Source: Parvularcula sp. BBD 1991-13 (lineage in GTDB: Bacteria > Pseudomonadota > Alphaproteobacteria > Caulobacterales > Parvularculaceae). From it: a DNA stretch of 64,000 nucleotides. The stretch spans positions 547,341 through 611,340 of the forward strand of contig LYSZ01000003.1 in the NCBI GenBank assembly GCA_001657385.1, in the 5' to 3' direction. How positions within the stretch are numbered: the stretch's first letter is position 1; each line of letters opens with the position of its first letter. Of this stretch, positions 17,551-26,204 are shown one piece after another. The notes beneath the pieces are model-generated. The model saw only the letters and a list, made by a program, of their open reading frames with translations. It made no database searches and was not told the origin of the DNA. The position numbers and the translations under genes are program-made.

Positions 17551-19554
17551 ATGAATCAGCACACAGCGGACCATGATAACGCCGGCGCGCTGGAATGGCA
17601 TCGGGTTGCGGATGCGGATCAATTGCCGGAAGGCCGGGTGACGACGGTTACGGCGGGGCGAAAAACCCTCGCCCTCGTCCACTTCGACGGGCGCTACGCC
17701 GCGATGGACAATCGCTGCCCGCACCAGGGCGGCCCGCTCGGCGAGGGCTCGATCGAAAAAGGCGTCGACGGCCAGTGCTGGCTTCGCTGCCCCTGGCATG
17801 GCTGGGACTTCGACCCGCTGACCGGCAAGCCGCCGGGCGGCCACGAGGATACGGGCCAGGAGATGTTTGCGGTGGAGATCCGCGCGGACGGGCTCTATGT
17901 CGGCGTGCCGCCCGAACCGCCCCATCAGCGCACCGCCACGGACGTCATCGCCGAAACCATGGTCAACTGGGGCCTCAAACGGGTCTTCGGCATGGTGGGA
18001 CACTCCAATCTCGGCCTCGCCGACGCCTTCCGCCTCCAGGAAGAGGCCGGCAATCTCTCCTATATCGGCATCCGTCACGAAGGCGCGGCCTCCTTCGCCT
18101 GTTCCGGCTACGCCAAGCTGACCGGCAAGCCAGCCGCGTGCCTGTCCATCGCCGGGCCGGGGGCGACCAACATGATGACGGGCCTGTGGGACGCCAAGGT
18201 CGACCGCGCGCCGGTGATCGCCTGCCCCGGCCAGGTGCAGGTGCAGGTGTTCTCCCCCTTCGCGTTTCAGGACATCGACCTCATGAGCGCTTTCGCGCCG
18301 GTGGGCGCGTTCAACCAGCTTGTTCTGCATGCGACCAATTACGCGGAGATCGCCTCCCTGGCGATGAAAACCGCGATCGTCGAACGCGACGTTTCGGTCC
18401 TGATCTTCCCCGACGACGCCCAGACCCTGCCCGCGCCGGAGATGAAAGCCGGCGCGCCAAACGGCCGCCTCGCCGCCCCGCGCATGACCGCGGCGGAAGA
18501 CGTCGTCGACGCGGCCCTCGACAGGATAAACGCCGCGCGCCGCCCCCTGATCATCGTCGGCTACGGCGCGCGCGAGGCGATGGACGCGGTCGTCGATCTG
18601 GCCGAGGACCTAAACTGTCCCGTGCTCACGACGTTCAAGGCGAAGGGGCAGATCCCCGACACGCACCCCCTCGCCGGGGGCGTCCTCGGCCGCTCGGGCA
18701 CGCCGGTCGCCTCTTGGTTCATGAACGAATGCGATCTTATCATCGCCATCGGCTCATCTTTTTCCCACCATACCGGGATCGAGCCGTCCAAGCCCATCGT
18801 CCAGATCGACATGGACCGGATGCATCTCGGCAAGGGCCATCCCGTCGCGCTGCCGGTCTGGGGCGAGATCGGCGAAACGCTGGCCCTGATGCGGCGCGTC
18901 AAGCGGGGACGCGGCGCCGGCGTCAATCAGCGCAAGGAAATCGCCGAGCGCTGGGCGATCTGGCGCGCGGAGAAGCAGGACCGCCTCGGCGACGACCGCG
19001 GGCGCGGGATCAGCGCCGCGGCGCTGTTCGAGGCGATGACAAGGGTTGTCCCGGCGGACGCGGTCATGCCCGTGGACGTGGGCAACAACACCTACTCTTT
19101 CGGCCGCTATTTCGAGCCCTGCGGCCAGCGCATCCTGATGTCCGGCTATCTCGGCTCCATCGGCTTCGGGTTTCCCGCCGCCATGGGCGCCTGGGCCGCG
19201 ACGCAGGACTTCAAGGAATATCGCGGCCGCAAGGTCGTCTCGGTTTCCGGCGACGGCGGCTTCGGTCAGTATGCGATGGAGTTCACCACTGCGGTTCACT
19301 ACGGCATGGACATCACCCATGTCCTGATGAACAACGCCGAACTCGGAAAAATTTCCAAGGAGCAGCGCGCCGGCGAATGGCCGGTCTGGCAGACCGCGCT
19401 CACCAATCCGGATTTCGCCGAGTTCGCGCGCTCCTGCGGCGGCATGGGCATGCGCGTGACGGACAAGGCGGATCTCGAACGCGCGCTGAAAGAAGCCATC
19501 GCCCATGACGGGCCGGCGCTGGTGGAGGTCGTCACCGACGCCGAACTCGTGTAA
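17551..19554 (+). CDS. Rieske domain fused to a ThDP-dependent (acetolactate-synthase-like) enzyme
   Basis: 667 residues from the ATG at 17551, which follows AAAGGAACAACGGCA; an upstream ATG at 17452 would add a repeat-rich leader and has no ribosome-binding site. The N-terminal Rieske domain has C56, H58, C80 and H83. From about 128 the protein is a full ThDP enzyme of the ALS/pyruvate oxidase type: the activating glutamate is E177 (IGIRHEGAASFACSGYA) and the cofactor motif is GDGGF at 567-571 with NN at 594-595. These enzymes cleave 2-oxo acids or related C-C bonds. A Rieske port suggests electrons from an oxidative decarboxylation are passed on. No sequence-based substrate call is possible. 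Confidence 0.88.
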   Translation: MNQHTADHDNAGALEWHRVADADQLPEGRVTTVTAGRKTLALVHFDGRYAAMDNRCPHQGGPLGEGSIEKGVDGQCWLRCPWHGWDFDPLTGKPPGGHEDTGQEMFAVEIRADGLYVGVPPEPPHQRTATDVIAETMVNWGLKRVFGMVGHSNLGLADAFRLQEEAGNLSYIGIRHEGAASFACSGYAKLTGKPAACLSIAGPGATNMMTGLWDAKVDRAPVIACPGQVQVQVFSPFAFQDIDLMSAFAPVGAFNQLVLHATNYAEIASLAMKTAIVERDVSVLIFPDDAQTLPAPEMKAGAPNGRLAAPRMTAAEDVVDAALDRINAARRPLIIVGYGAREAMDAVVDLAEDLNCPVLTTFKAKGQIPDTHPLAGGVLGRSGTPVASWFMNECDLIIAIGSSFSHHTGIEPSKPIVQIDMDRMHLGKGHPVALPVWGEIGETLALMRRVKRGRGAGVNQRKEIAERWAIWRAEKQDRLGDDRGRGISAAALFEAMTRVVPADAVMPVDVGNNTYSFGRYFEPCGQRILMSGYLGSIGFGFPAAMGAWAATQDFKEYRGRKVVSVSGDGGFGQYAMEFTTAVHYGMDITHVLMNNAELGKISKEQRAGEWPVWQTALTNPDFAEFARSCGGMGMRVTDKADLERALKEAIAHDGPALVEVVTDAELV

Positions 19555-19607
19555 GAGAATCCGGCGCGCCGGACGCGCGGACCTCGCTGCAAGGGACGGA
19601 TCGGATA

Positions 19608-20306
19608 ATGGGCGGAATCATCACAATCACCGTGAATACGGTCAGGATTAAACCAGTCGCCATGGCCATGATCTCTGCCGGCTTTTTCCTGTCTTCATGC
19701 CAGCAGGCCGGCGAGGACGCCGCCACGGCTCCTGAAACGCCGTCCCCGGAAGCCCCGCCTGAAGCGCCGTCTCCCGCTCAGCGCTCGCCGGCGCCGGAAG
19801 ACGTCGCCGCCGCCCGCGCCGCCGCCGTGGCGCTTCGCGACGCCCTCTTCGCCGCGCTGACGGACGCCATGACCGAGGGCGGGATCGAGCGCGCCGTCGC
19901 CGTGTGCAACGAGGCCGCGCCGGAGATCGCGGCCGGGCTTTCCGCCTCCCGCGACATGGAGATCGGCCGCACCGCCCTCCGCGTGCGCAATCCCGACAAC
20001 GCGCCCGACGCGTGGGAGCGCGCGCAGCTGGACGCCTTCGCGGTCCGCCACGAGACGGGCGAGGCGTTCGCCGGGATGGAGCACGCCGAAGTCGTGACGC
20101 AAGACGGAGCGGCGGTCTTTCGCTGGATGAAACCGATCCCCATGGGCGGTCTGTGCGCGGCCTGTCACGGAGAAAACATCGAGCCCGCAACCCTCGCCGC
20201 CATCAGGGCGCTTTACCCGGAGGACGAGGCGACGGGCTTCGCTCCCGGCGCCTTGCGCGGCGCCTTTACGGTGAAAAAGGCTCTGGGTACGCCGTCCTCC
20301 CTATGA
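19608..20306 (+). CDS. haem-binding DUF3365 (Tll0287-like) lipoprotein
   Basis: 232 residues. The N-terminal hydrophobic stretch ends in FFLSSC, a lipobox, followed by a Pro/Glu/Ala-rich linker (about 35-65). The rest matches the DUF3365/Tll0287-like fold, with VCNEAAPEIAAGLS and a single c-type haem site CAACH in the C-terminal half. Such proteins are periplasmic haem or redox sensors. It follows the Rieske/ThDP gene by 54 bases and overlaps the next gene by ATGA. In context it could be an electron acceptor or redox sensor for the Rieske cluster. Ribosome-binding site AAGGGACGG before 19608. Confidence 0.78.
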   Translation: MGGIITITVNTVRIKPVAMAMISAGFFLSSCQQAGEDAATAPETPSPEAPPEAPSPAQRSPAPEDVAAARAAAVALRDALFAALTDAMTEGGIERAVAVCNEAAPEIAAGLSASRDMEIGRTALRVRNPDNAPDAWERAQLDAFAVRHETGEAFAGMEHAEVVTQDGAAVFRWMKPIPMGGLCAACHGENIEPATLAAIRALYPEDEATGFAPGALRGAFTVKKALGTPSSL

Positions 20307-20755
20307 AACCGCTGATTCCGCCGCCGGTCATCGGCCTTCTTGTCGGTCTCGCCATGTGGATTCTGGCGCACAGCGCCGTCGGATTTTCAGTCCGTTTCGC
20401 CGGCCAGGGCTGGGCGGCCTCGGCCCTCGCCGGCGCGGGGCTCGCCATCGACCTTGTCTCCATCGGCGCATTCTTCCGGCGCAAGACGACCGTGAACCCG
20501 CTGACGCCGTCGAAAACCAACGCGCTTGTGGTCGAGGGGCTCTACCGGTTCAGCCGCAACCCGATGTATCTCGGCATGCTGATGATCCTGACGGGCTGGG
20601 GCGTGTGGCTCGGCAATCCCTTGAACCTCGTCTGCCTCGCGCTGTTCGTCTGGGTGCTCAACGAGGTGCAGATCAAGCCGGAGGAGCGGGCGCTGCGGGA
20701 AAAGTTCGGCGCTGATTACGACGCCTACTGCAAGCGCGTTCGGCGCTGGATTTAG
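20303..20755 (+). CDS. isoprenylcysteine carboxyl methyltransferase-like membrane protein
   Basis: 150 residues, four predicted membrane spans. The C-terminal signature GLYRFSRNPMYLGMLMILTGWG, later EVQIKPEERALREKFGADYDAYCKRVRRW, is typical of the ICMT/PEMT family of small membrane methyltransferases that bind S-adenosylmethionine. The natural substrate of bacterial members is mostly unknown. The ATG overlaps the stop of the DUF3365 gene (ATGA), so it is translationally coupled to it; a longer frame starting upstream is only a shadow. Confidence 0.85.
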   Translation: MKPLIPPPVIGLLVGLAMWILAHSAVGFSVRFAGQGWAASALAGAGLAIDLVSIGAFFRRKTTVNPLTPSKTNALVVEGLYRFSRNPMYLGMLMILTGWGVWLGNPLNLVCLALFVWVLNEVQIKPEERALREKFGADYDAYCKRVRRWI

Positions 20756-20766
20756 CGACGCCGGCA

Positions 20767-20875
20767 TTAGAGCGTGTTGCAGCAAGAGCGGATCGCCGGT
20801 TTTGCGGTTCGCGGGCGCGCTCCACTTGAGAATGCAGCGCCACTTGCGAATCGCGTTGACCGCAACCGGCTCTAA
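20767..20875. repeat. REP-like palindromic element
   Basis: A 109-base stretch bounded by TTAGAGC (20767-20773) and GCTCTAA (20869-20875), with further internal complementarity (GCGGTTCGCG against CGCGTTGACCGC). It fills the gap between convergent genes and its right end overlaps the feoB stop codon. This matches the layout of dispersed extragenic palindromes in alphaproteobacteria; other copies were not found in the window. Confidence 0.5.
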
Positions 20876-22698
20876 ACGAACGCCCTCGCGATATGGTAGG
20901 TCAGGCCCGCCGCTGCATAGGCGAGCCCGAACAGATAGGCGAAGGCGAACCCGGTCCAGCGCCAGGAGTTTGTCTCGCGGCGGATCGCGGCCAGCGTCGC
21001 GAAACACTGCGGCGCGAACACGTACCAGGCGAGGAACGCCAGCGCCGTCGGCAGGGTCCATGCCGATTGCAGGACCGCGGCGAGCCCCTCAACGTTGTCT
21101 TCCGCGTTCTGAACCGCATAGACGGTGCCGAGGGCGCTCACCGCCACTTCGCGCGCGGCCATGCCCGGCACCAGCGCGATCGCGATTTCCAGGTTGAAGC
21201 CGATCGGCGCGACAAGCGTTTCGATGACCGCGCCGATGCGCCCGGCGAAGGTCTCGCGCAAGCTCGTCGCCGAGTCCGGATAGCTCGCCAGGAACCACAG
21301 AGCGATCGAGGTCGCGAGAATGATCGTCCCGGCGCGCTTCAGAAAGGCCGAGGCGCGCATCCACAGGCCGATGGCGAAATCGCGCGGATCGGGCGCCTTG
21401 TAAGTGGGCAGCTCCATCAGCAGCGGCTGCGGCGCTCCTTGCGTCACCGTGCGCTTCAGGACATAGGCGACCGTCACGGCGCTGACGATCCCGGCGACGT
21501 AAAGCCCGAACATGACGAGCCCCTGGAGGTTGAACGGCCCGGCCGCCTCGCGCGGGATGAAGGCGGCGATGATCAGCGTATAGACCGGCAGGCGCGCCGA
21601 ACAGGTCATCAGGGGCGCGATGAGGATCGTGGTCAGCCGGTCGCGCTCGCTCTCGATCACCCGCGCGGCCATGATGCCCGGAATGGCGCAGGCGAAACTC
21701 GACAGCAGAGGAATGAACGCGCGGCCGTTCAGCCCCACCCGCATCATCAACTCGTCCATCAGGAACGCCGCCCGCGCCATGTAGCCCGACGCCTCCAGCA
21801 CAAGAATGAAAGCGAACAGGATCAGGATCTGCGGCAGGAAAATGACGACGCTGCCGACCCCGGCGATCACCCCGTCGACCATGAGATCCTGCGCCCACCC
21901 GGCGGGCATGGCGGCGCGCGCCGCCTCGCCCAGCGCCACCGCGCCCGCGTCGATGGCGTCCATCGGCCCGGTCGCCCAGGAAAACACCGCCTGGAACATG
22001 AAGAACAGGATCGCCGCGAGGACCAGCGGGCCGGCCAGCGGATGCAGCACCACCTTGTCGATTTCCTGCGTCGCGCGGTTCATCATCGACTCCGCGACGA
22101 TCGCCTCGTTCGCAATGGCGCGCGCCTCGCGCTGGAGATCCTTCAGGTCCGCGTCCGCGAATGCCGGCGGCGCCGCGGCGGCTTTTCCGCCCAGCGCCGC
22201 GTCGAGACGCTCGATCAGCCCCGCCCGTCCCGCCTTGCGGGTGGCGCGGGTCGGCGCGACGGGAACGCCGAGGCGCGCCTCAAGCCGGGCAACGTCGATT
22301 TCCATCCCGTCGCGCTCGGCGAGATCGATCATGTTCAGGGCAAGGATCATCGGCCGGCCGAGGGCGCGAAGCTGTAAAACCGAGTGCAGATGGGTGCGCA
22401 GATTGGCCGCGTCGATCAGCACCAGCAGCATGTCGGGCGGACTGATCCCGGCGGCCTTGCCGGTGATCGCGTCCACCGCCACGCGTTCGTCCATGGAGCG
22501 CGGGCTGAAGCCGTAAAATCCCGGCAGGTCGATCAGCTCCACCTCGCGGCCGGCGGGCGTGCGAAAGCGCCCGGACCGGGTCTCCACCGTGGCGCCGGGA
22601 TAATTGGCGACCTTGGCGCGCCCGCCGGTCAGGCCGTTGAACAGGGTCGACTTTCCGCAATTGGGCGCGCCCACCAGCGCAAGACGCAACGCAGTCAC
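20872..22698 (-). CDS. feoB: ferrous iron transporter, GTPase permease
   Basis: 608 residues. The N-terminal G domain shows GAPNCGKST (10-18), the switch region NYPGATVE and DLPGFYGF (G3, 57-64), with NMID as G4. The rest is the two-Gate membrane domain that moves Fe2+ across the inner membrane. At 608 residues it is on the short side for FeoB but has all core blocks. The start is GTG at 22698, directly after the feoA stop, so expression depends on feoA translation. A Fur-box-like site lies upstream of feoA. Confidence 0.95.
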   Translation of the reverse strand: MTALRLALVGAPNCGKSTLFNGLTGGRAKVANYPGATVETRSGRFRTPAGREVELIDLPGFYGFSPRSMDERVAVDAITGKAAGISPPDMLLVLIDAANLRTHLHSVLQLRALGRPMILALNMIDLAERDGMEIDVARLEARLGVPVAPTRATRKAGRAGLIERLDAALGGKAAAAPPAFADADLKDLQREARAIANEAIVAESMMNRATQEIDKVVLHPLAGPLVLAAILFFMFQAVFSWATGPMDAIDAGAVALGEAARAAMPAGWAQDLMVDGVIAGVGSVVIFLPQILILFAFILVLEASGYMARAAFLMDELMMRVGLNGRAFIPLLSSFACAIPGIMAARVIESERDRLTTILIAPLMTCSARLPVYTLIIAAFIPREAAGPFNLQGLVMFGLYVAGIVSAVTVAYVLKRTVTQGAPQPLLMELPTYKAPDPRDFAIGLWMRASAFLKRAGTIILATSIALWFLASYPDSATSLRETFAGRIGAVIETLVAPIGFNLEIAIALVPGMAAREVAVSALGTVYAVQNAEDNVEGLAAVLQSAWTLPTALAFLAWYVFAPQCFATLAAIRRETNSWRWTGFAFAYLFGLAYAAAGLTYHIARAFV

Positions 22699-22947
22699 CT
22701 AATTCGTCTCCATCGCCGCGCGCGGCTCCACCGAGATGGCGGCGGCCTCGTCGGCGCGCAGGGCGATCAGCGTACGGTTCAGGCGGACGCACAGGGGTTT
22801 GCGGTTCAGCGGACCCACGTGAACGATTTCGACCTCGTCGCCTTCCGCGAAGCCGACCTCGCGCAGCTTCTGCTCCAGCGTCGGGTCCGCCGCGGCGAGC
22901 CCGCGGACCCGGGCGGCCTTCCCCATGCCGAGATCGCTCAGTCGCAT
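22699..22947 (-). CDS. feoA: ferrous iron transport protein A
   Basis: 82 residues, SH3-like FeoA: MRLSDLGMGKAARVRGL, then LREVGFAEGDEVEIVHVGPLNRKP. FeoA is a cytoplasmic partner that modulates FeoB. The ATG at 22947 was taken because the family begins at MxLSDL; the frame is open further upstream but that part is not protein-like. Immediately followed by feoB. Confidence 0.93.
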   Translation of the reverse strand: MRLSDLGMGKAARVRGLAAADPTLEQKLREVGFAEGDEVEIVHVGPLNRKPLCVRLNRTLIALRADEAAAISVEPRAAMETN

Positions 22948-23257
22948 CGATCGCCTTTCCCAGATGATGGTTCCGGCGGCGTCTTGCTGCGCCGGACTAT
23001 CCTTCTGATTCGTAGCCCGTTTTGGCCTGTCGCCGCGGAGGCCGGAGGCGGTCCGCTGCGTCGTCCATCTAAGAATGAGTTTCAATAACGGATTTTCCCC
23101 GCGGACGCAAAGCCCTCCATGCATTAGGGCCGAAAACGGCCGCTCGCGGGGAAAACACGCGCTGTGGCCTGCGCGCCAGTCGGGTTTATGATAGAGCCGG
23201 TTGAAAGACCTCGCCGCCGCAGGACGGCGCAAAACCGACGACGGGAGACGCCGCCTT
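22948..23257. other. divergent promoter region, feoAB versus cutA
   Basis: About 310 bases with no gene. It must carry the feoAB promoter leftwards and the cutA promoter rightwards. The only site I can point to is a Fur-box-like sequence at 23071-23089. Confidence 0.4.
23071..23089 (-). promoter_or_regulatory. Fur-box-like site upstream of feoAB
   Basis: On the minus strand the 19 bases GTTATTGAAACTCATTCTT match the classical Fur consensus (GATAATGATAATCATTATC) at 13 of 19 positions. It is about 125 bases upstream of feoA. Plausible for iron-regulated feoAB, but alphaproteobacterial Fur, RirA and Irr sites vary, so this is a tentative call. Confidence 0.35.
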
Positions 23258-23641
23258 ATGAAGGATGTTGTTTTTCTCTATGTCACCGCGCCGGACCCGC
23301 ACACGGCCCGCGCCATCGCAGGCAGCCTGATTCGCGAAAAACGCGCGGCCTGCGTGAATATCCTTCCGGAAATCCGCTCGATCTACGAATGGGAGGGGCG
23401 CGTGGAGGAGACGACGGAAACGCCGTTCCTGGTCAAGACCGTCGCGGCCGCCGACGCCGCCGCGCGCATCGCCGACCTGCACCCTTACGACACCCCCTGC
23501 ATCGCCGCGCTCGCCGTCGACCACGCGGCGTCGAGCGCGCGGTTTCTCGACTGGATCGCCGAAGCGGCCTGCGCCGGCGCGCAAGACCCGGCGCGCCCGG
23601 ACGACGTCGCGCAACAACAGACGCACAATGATGTGACCTGA
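23258..23641 (+). CDS. cutA: divalent-cation tolerance protein CutA
   Basis: 127 residues from [13 protein letters not shown]. Trimeric ferredoxin-like fold; conserved blocks are [31 protein letters not shown] and [11 protein letters not shown]. Linked to copper tolerance in E. coli, though the molecular role is unsettled. Start chosen at 23258 behind GGGAGA; upstream codons are not conserved. The last 20 residues (after ARFLDWI) are an unusual Ala/Asp-rich tail. Confidence 0.9.
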   Translation: MKDVVFLYVTAPDPHTARAIAGSLIREKRAACVNILPEIRSIYEWEGRVEETTETPFLVKTVAAADAAARIADLHPYDTPCIAALAVDHAASSARFLDWIAEAACAGAQDPARPDDVAQQQTHNDVT

Positions 23642-23708
23642 CCGGCGCGGGCCTTGCCCGCATCCTTGCCGGCCCCTTTATAGTCGAAACAACAATGGAG
23701 ACATGCAC

Positions 23709-24194
23709 ATGACGCAGACCGCCACATTCGCCGCCGGCTGTTTCTGGGGCGTCGAGGAAGCGTTTCGCAATCTGAACGGAGTTCTCGACACGGAAGTCGG
23801 CTATACCGGCGGCCACACGGAAAACCCGACCTATGAGGAAGTCTGCCGCAAGGGCACCGGCCACGCCGAAGCGGTGAAGGTGACGTTCGACCCGGACGCG
23901 GTTTCCTATGACGACCTCCTCGCCGTGTTCTGGAAGATCCACGATCCGACCCAGGTGAACCGTCAGGGTCCGGACCTTGGCGAACAATACCGCACGGCTA
24001 TCTTCACCCATTCCGACGAACAGCGCGACGCCGCCCTCGCCTCGCGCACCGCCGAAGCCAATTCGGACCGGCACGCAAGGCCGATCGCCACCCTGATCGA
24101 ACCGGCGGGCGCGTGGTGGAAGGCCGAGGACTATCACCAGCAGTATTTCGCCAAACGCGGCGGCGGCGCCTGCGCCGTCAATCCGCATTTGTAA
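23709..24194 (+). CDS. msrA: peptide-methionine (S)-S-oxide reductase
   Basis: 161 residues. Catalytic C11 in [12 protein letters not shown]; further MsrA blocks are [51 protein letters not shown] and AEDYHQQYF. Repairs oxidised methionine in proteins with thioredoxin. ATG at 23709 has GGAG eight bases upstream; an in-frame ATG at 23703 lies too close to it. A strong hairpin terminator follows at 24266-24287. Confidence 0.95.
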   Translation: MTQTATFAAGCFWGVEEAFRNLNGVLDTEVGYTGGHTENPTYEEVCRKGTGHAEAVKVTFDPDAVSYDDLLAVFWKIHDPTQVNRQGPDLGEQYRTAIFTHSDEQRDAALASRTAEANSDRHARPIATLIEPAGAWWKAEDYHQQYFAKRGGGACAVNPHL

Positions 24195-24265
24195 GCTGAG
24201 CCGGCGGCGGTCGGCGACATTCGAGCTTGCCCGGCCGCCCGAACCAACGCCGTTTACGCAAAACG

Positions 24266-24287
24266 ACCGCGACTGGCGCGGTTTTTT
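24266..24287 (+). terminator. rho-independent terminator after msrA
   Basis: Six-base stem ACCGCG (24266-24271) and CGCGGT (24277-24282) around a five-base loop, running straight into TTTTTTC. Located 70 bases after the msrA stop. Confidence 0.8.
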
Positions 24288-24534
24288 CTCGCTCACAGGC
24301 AGTTTTTGAGAACGCGCCCGAAACGGCACAGGAGAGATCCGTAAAAAACACTCATAAGTTGCATAAAAATTATTGCTGCAACCTTTTGTTAAAGGGATCG
24401 CCGTAGCCTTGATCTTGCGATGGCGGCCAAGCCATGTAGCCCCGGGTCCACATATCCCTCACCACGCCAACCCGGGCTTCGCCACGCACCTGACGTCTAG
24501 CGCAATCCGCCCTTACCCGGCGCAGACGCAATAA

Positions 24535-24571
24535 GACGCCGCGGGACGACACGCCATCGTTCCGCGGCGTC
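24535..24571 (-). terminator. hairpin after fecR, probable terminator
   Basis: Perfect ten-base arms GACGCCGCGG (24535-24544) and CCGCGGCGTC (24562-24571). Read leftwards it is followed by TTATTG, a weak T-run, 25 bases after the fecR stop. Confidence 0.65.
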
Positions 24572-24595
24572 CATTTTAACGCGCCGAAACCGGTC

Positions 24596-25606
24596 TTATC
24601 CCTTGCCGCCGGCGCGGATGACGATCGTCTCGGTCGAAATCGCCGCCTCGGCGCCGGCGACGACCTCCACGGACCGCACGAACGCCTCCACATCCGTCAG
24701 GCTGAAGGCGCCGCTGACCTTGTGACGGGCGAGCGCGGGGTCGGCGACAACGATCCTTTTATCCGTGTAACGCTGAAATTCGCGAACGGCGTCGTCGAGC
24801 GCGACGCCGTCGAAGACGACATGCGCGCGCGTCCAGTCGGGAACGCCCTCCATGCCCGGCGGCGCCGGCGCAAACGCCTCGACGCCCCGCGCCGTGACAC
24901 GCAGCCCCTGCCGCGCGGAAACGCTGACCGCCTCAAGCCCGGCCCGTTCGACGCGCACGCGCCCTTCATAAACCTCCAGCACCGGATAGGCGTCCGTATC
25001 GTATACGGAGAAAGCCGTTCCCGTCGCAACGAACCGCACATCCTTCAACGCGACGGAGAGCGGGCGGGCGGGATCCGGCTCGACATCGACGAAGACGCGC
25101 CCGCGCAGCAGGACCACCTCGCGGGCCGCGGCGCCGAAAGCGATCTCGACCCCGCTTTTGGAATCGAGGATCAGGCGGGAATTGTCCGGAAGCTGAATAT
25201 CGTCGATAATCCCGGCGGCGGTCGCATAGGCCGCCTTGTCGACCGGCGGCGCGCCGGCCCCCATATCGAGGAGCGTGGCGACGGCGACGGCGAGCCCCGC
25301 AAGGACCGCCGCCCCGGCGGCGGCAAAGGCCGGACGGCGCGCGGCGGTCCATATTCCCCGCAGCGCCGCCGGCGCCCCGGCAAGAAGGAGCGTTTCGGCG
25401 CGGGACGGGCGCGCGGCGGCCGCAGCCGCCGCGTCCACGAACGCCGACGCCTGCCACATATTGGCGACGGTGTTATAGGCGCGCACATGGCGCGGATCGG
25501 CGTGGAGCCAGCGCTCGAACGCATCGTCCGTCATCAGATCGGGATTGTCCTCGATCTTCATCACCCAGTCGGCGGCGCTTTTGATGATTTCTTCTTCTGA
25601 CGTCAT
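24596..25606 (-). CDS. FecR-family anti-sigma regulator
   Basis: 336 residues. The N-terminal cytoplasmic part has the FecR/DUF4880 signature AADWVMKI...FERWLHADPRHVRAYNTV (11-46). One membrane span lies at about 92-113. The periplasmic FecR domain includes LPDNSRLILDSKSGVEIAF and GRVFVDVEPD, and the STN-like end EFQRYTDKRIVV. It transmits the occupancy of an outer-membrane receptor to its sigma factor. Starts nine bases after the sigma-factor gene. The likely receptor partner is the STN-containing TonB protein at 30333-33197. Confidence 0.88.
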   Translation of the reverse strand: MTSEEEIIKSAADWVMKIEDNPDLMTDDAFERWLHADPRHVRAYNTVANMWQASAFVDAAAAAAARPSRAETLLLAGAPAALRGIWTAARRPAFAAAGAAVLAGLAVAVATLLDMGAGAPPVDKAAYATAAGIIDDIQLPDNSRLILDSKSGVEIAFGAAAREVVLLRGRVFVDVEPDPARPLSVALKDVRFVATGTAFSVYDTDAYPVLEVYEGRVRVERAGLEAVSVSARQGLRVTARGVEAFAPAPPGMEGVPDWTRAHVVFDGVALDDAVREFQRYTDKRIVVADPALARHKVSGAFSLTDVEAFVRSVEVVAGAEAAISTETIVIRAGGKG

Positions 25607-25615
25607 ATCGTCGTT

Positions 25616-26173
25616 TTACTTTTCACGCCCGAACTTGTTATTGAACTTGTTACTGGGCCGGATCTCCGGACGGTCCCTATGCCGGCTTTCGGCCAGCGCC
25701 GCCAGCGCGTCCCGCAGATGGCGGCGCACCAGCGCAATCGTCAGGCCGCACTCGTCGGCGATCTTCTGATACGTGTCTCCTTTGAGCCTGTACCGTAAAA
25801 ATACAGTCTTGGTTAATTCAGGCAGCGCGTCCAGATCCGACAGGGCGCGCGCCAGCGCCTGCCTCGCCTCCATGCGCCGGTCCGGTCCCGGCTCCTCGCC
25901 GGTCAGTTCGGTTCCGACATCGTCATAATCCACGAAAACCGGGGCGATTTTCCGGCGCCGGAAACGGTCTCTGATAAGGTTGACGATGATCGTGCGCAAA
26001 AATGCGAGGTCGTTCTCGATTTTTTCCGTCGATCCGTACCGGTTCAGCCGCACAAAGGCGTCCTGCACGACCTCCTCGGCCTCGTCCGGGCCGGCGCCTT
26101 TCGCCCGCGCGAAAGCCGTCAGCATCCTCGCATGGTCGCGGTAAAGGTGATCGATGCGGTCGTTCGCGTCCAT
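25616..26173 (-). CDS. ECF sigma factor, FecI type
   Basis: 185 residues. Sigma region 2 spans about 8-75 (HLYRDHARMLTAFARAKG, EEVVQDAFVRLNRY, FLRTIIVNLIRDRFRRRK). Region 4 spans about 115-160 (LPELTKTVFLRYRLKGDTYQKIADECGLTIALVRRHLRDAL). The ATG at 26173 gives the normal family length. Gene order is sigma factor then FecR, with 9 bases between. It would drive transcription of the TonB receptor genes upstream in this cluster. Confidence 0.9.
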   Translation of the reverse strand: MDANDRIDHLYRDHARMLTAFARAKGAGPDEAEEVVQDAFVRLNRYGSTEKIENDLAFLRTIIVNLIRDRFRRRKIAPVFVDYDDVGTELTGEEPGPDRRMEARQALARALSDLDALPELTKTVFLRYRLKGDTYQKIADECGLTIALVRRHLRDALAALAESRHRDRPEIRPSNKFNNKFGREK

Positions 26174-26204
26174 AACTGACTTCAGGCCTTCGGACCGGCG
26201 CGGC

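Larger units (their letters stand above)
24195..24595. other. 400-base gap between convergent msrA and fecR
   Basis: Contains a terminator for each neighbour (24266-24287 and 24535-24571). Between them, roughly 24330-24400 is AT-rich (CATAAAAATTATTGC). Tiny frames on both strands have no recognisable product. Confidence 0.45.

Noticed and set aside
24370-24450. Short minus-strand peptide frame with aromatic residues near msrA
   Set aside because: No ribosome-binding site or partner maturation genes; chance frame in a terminator region.
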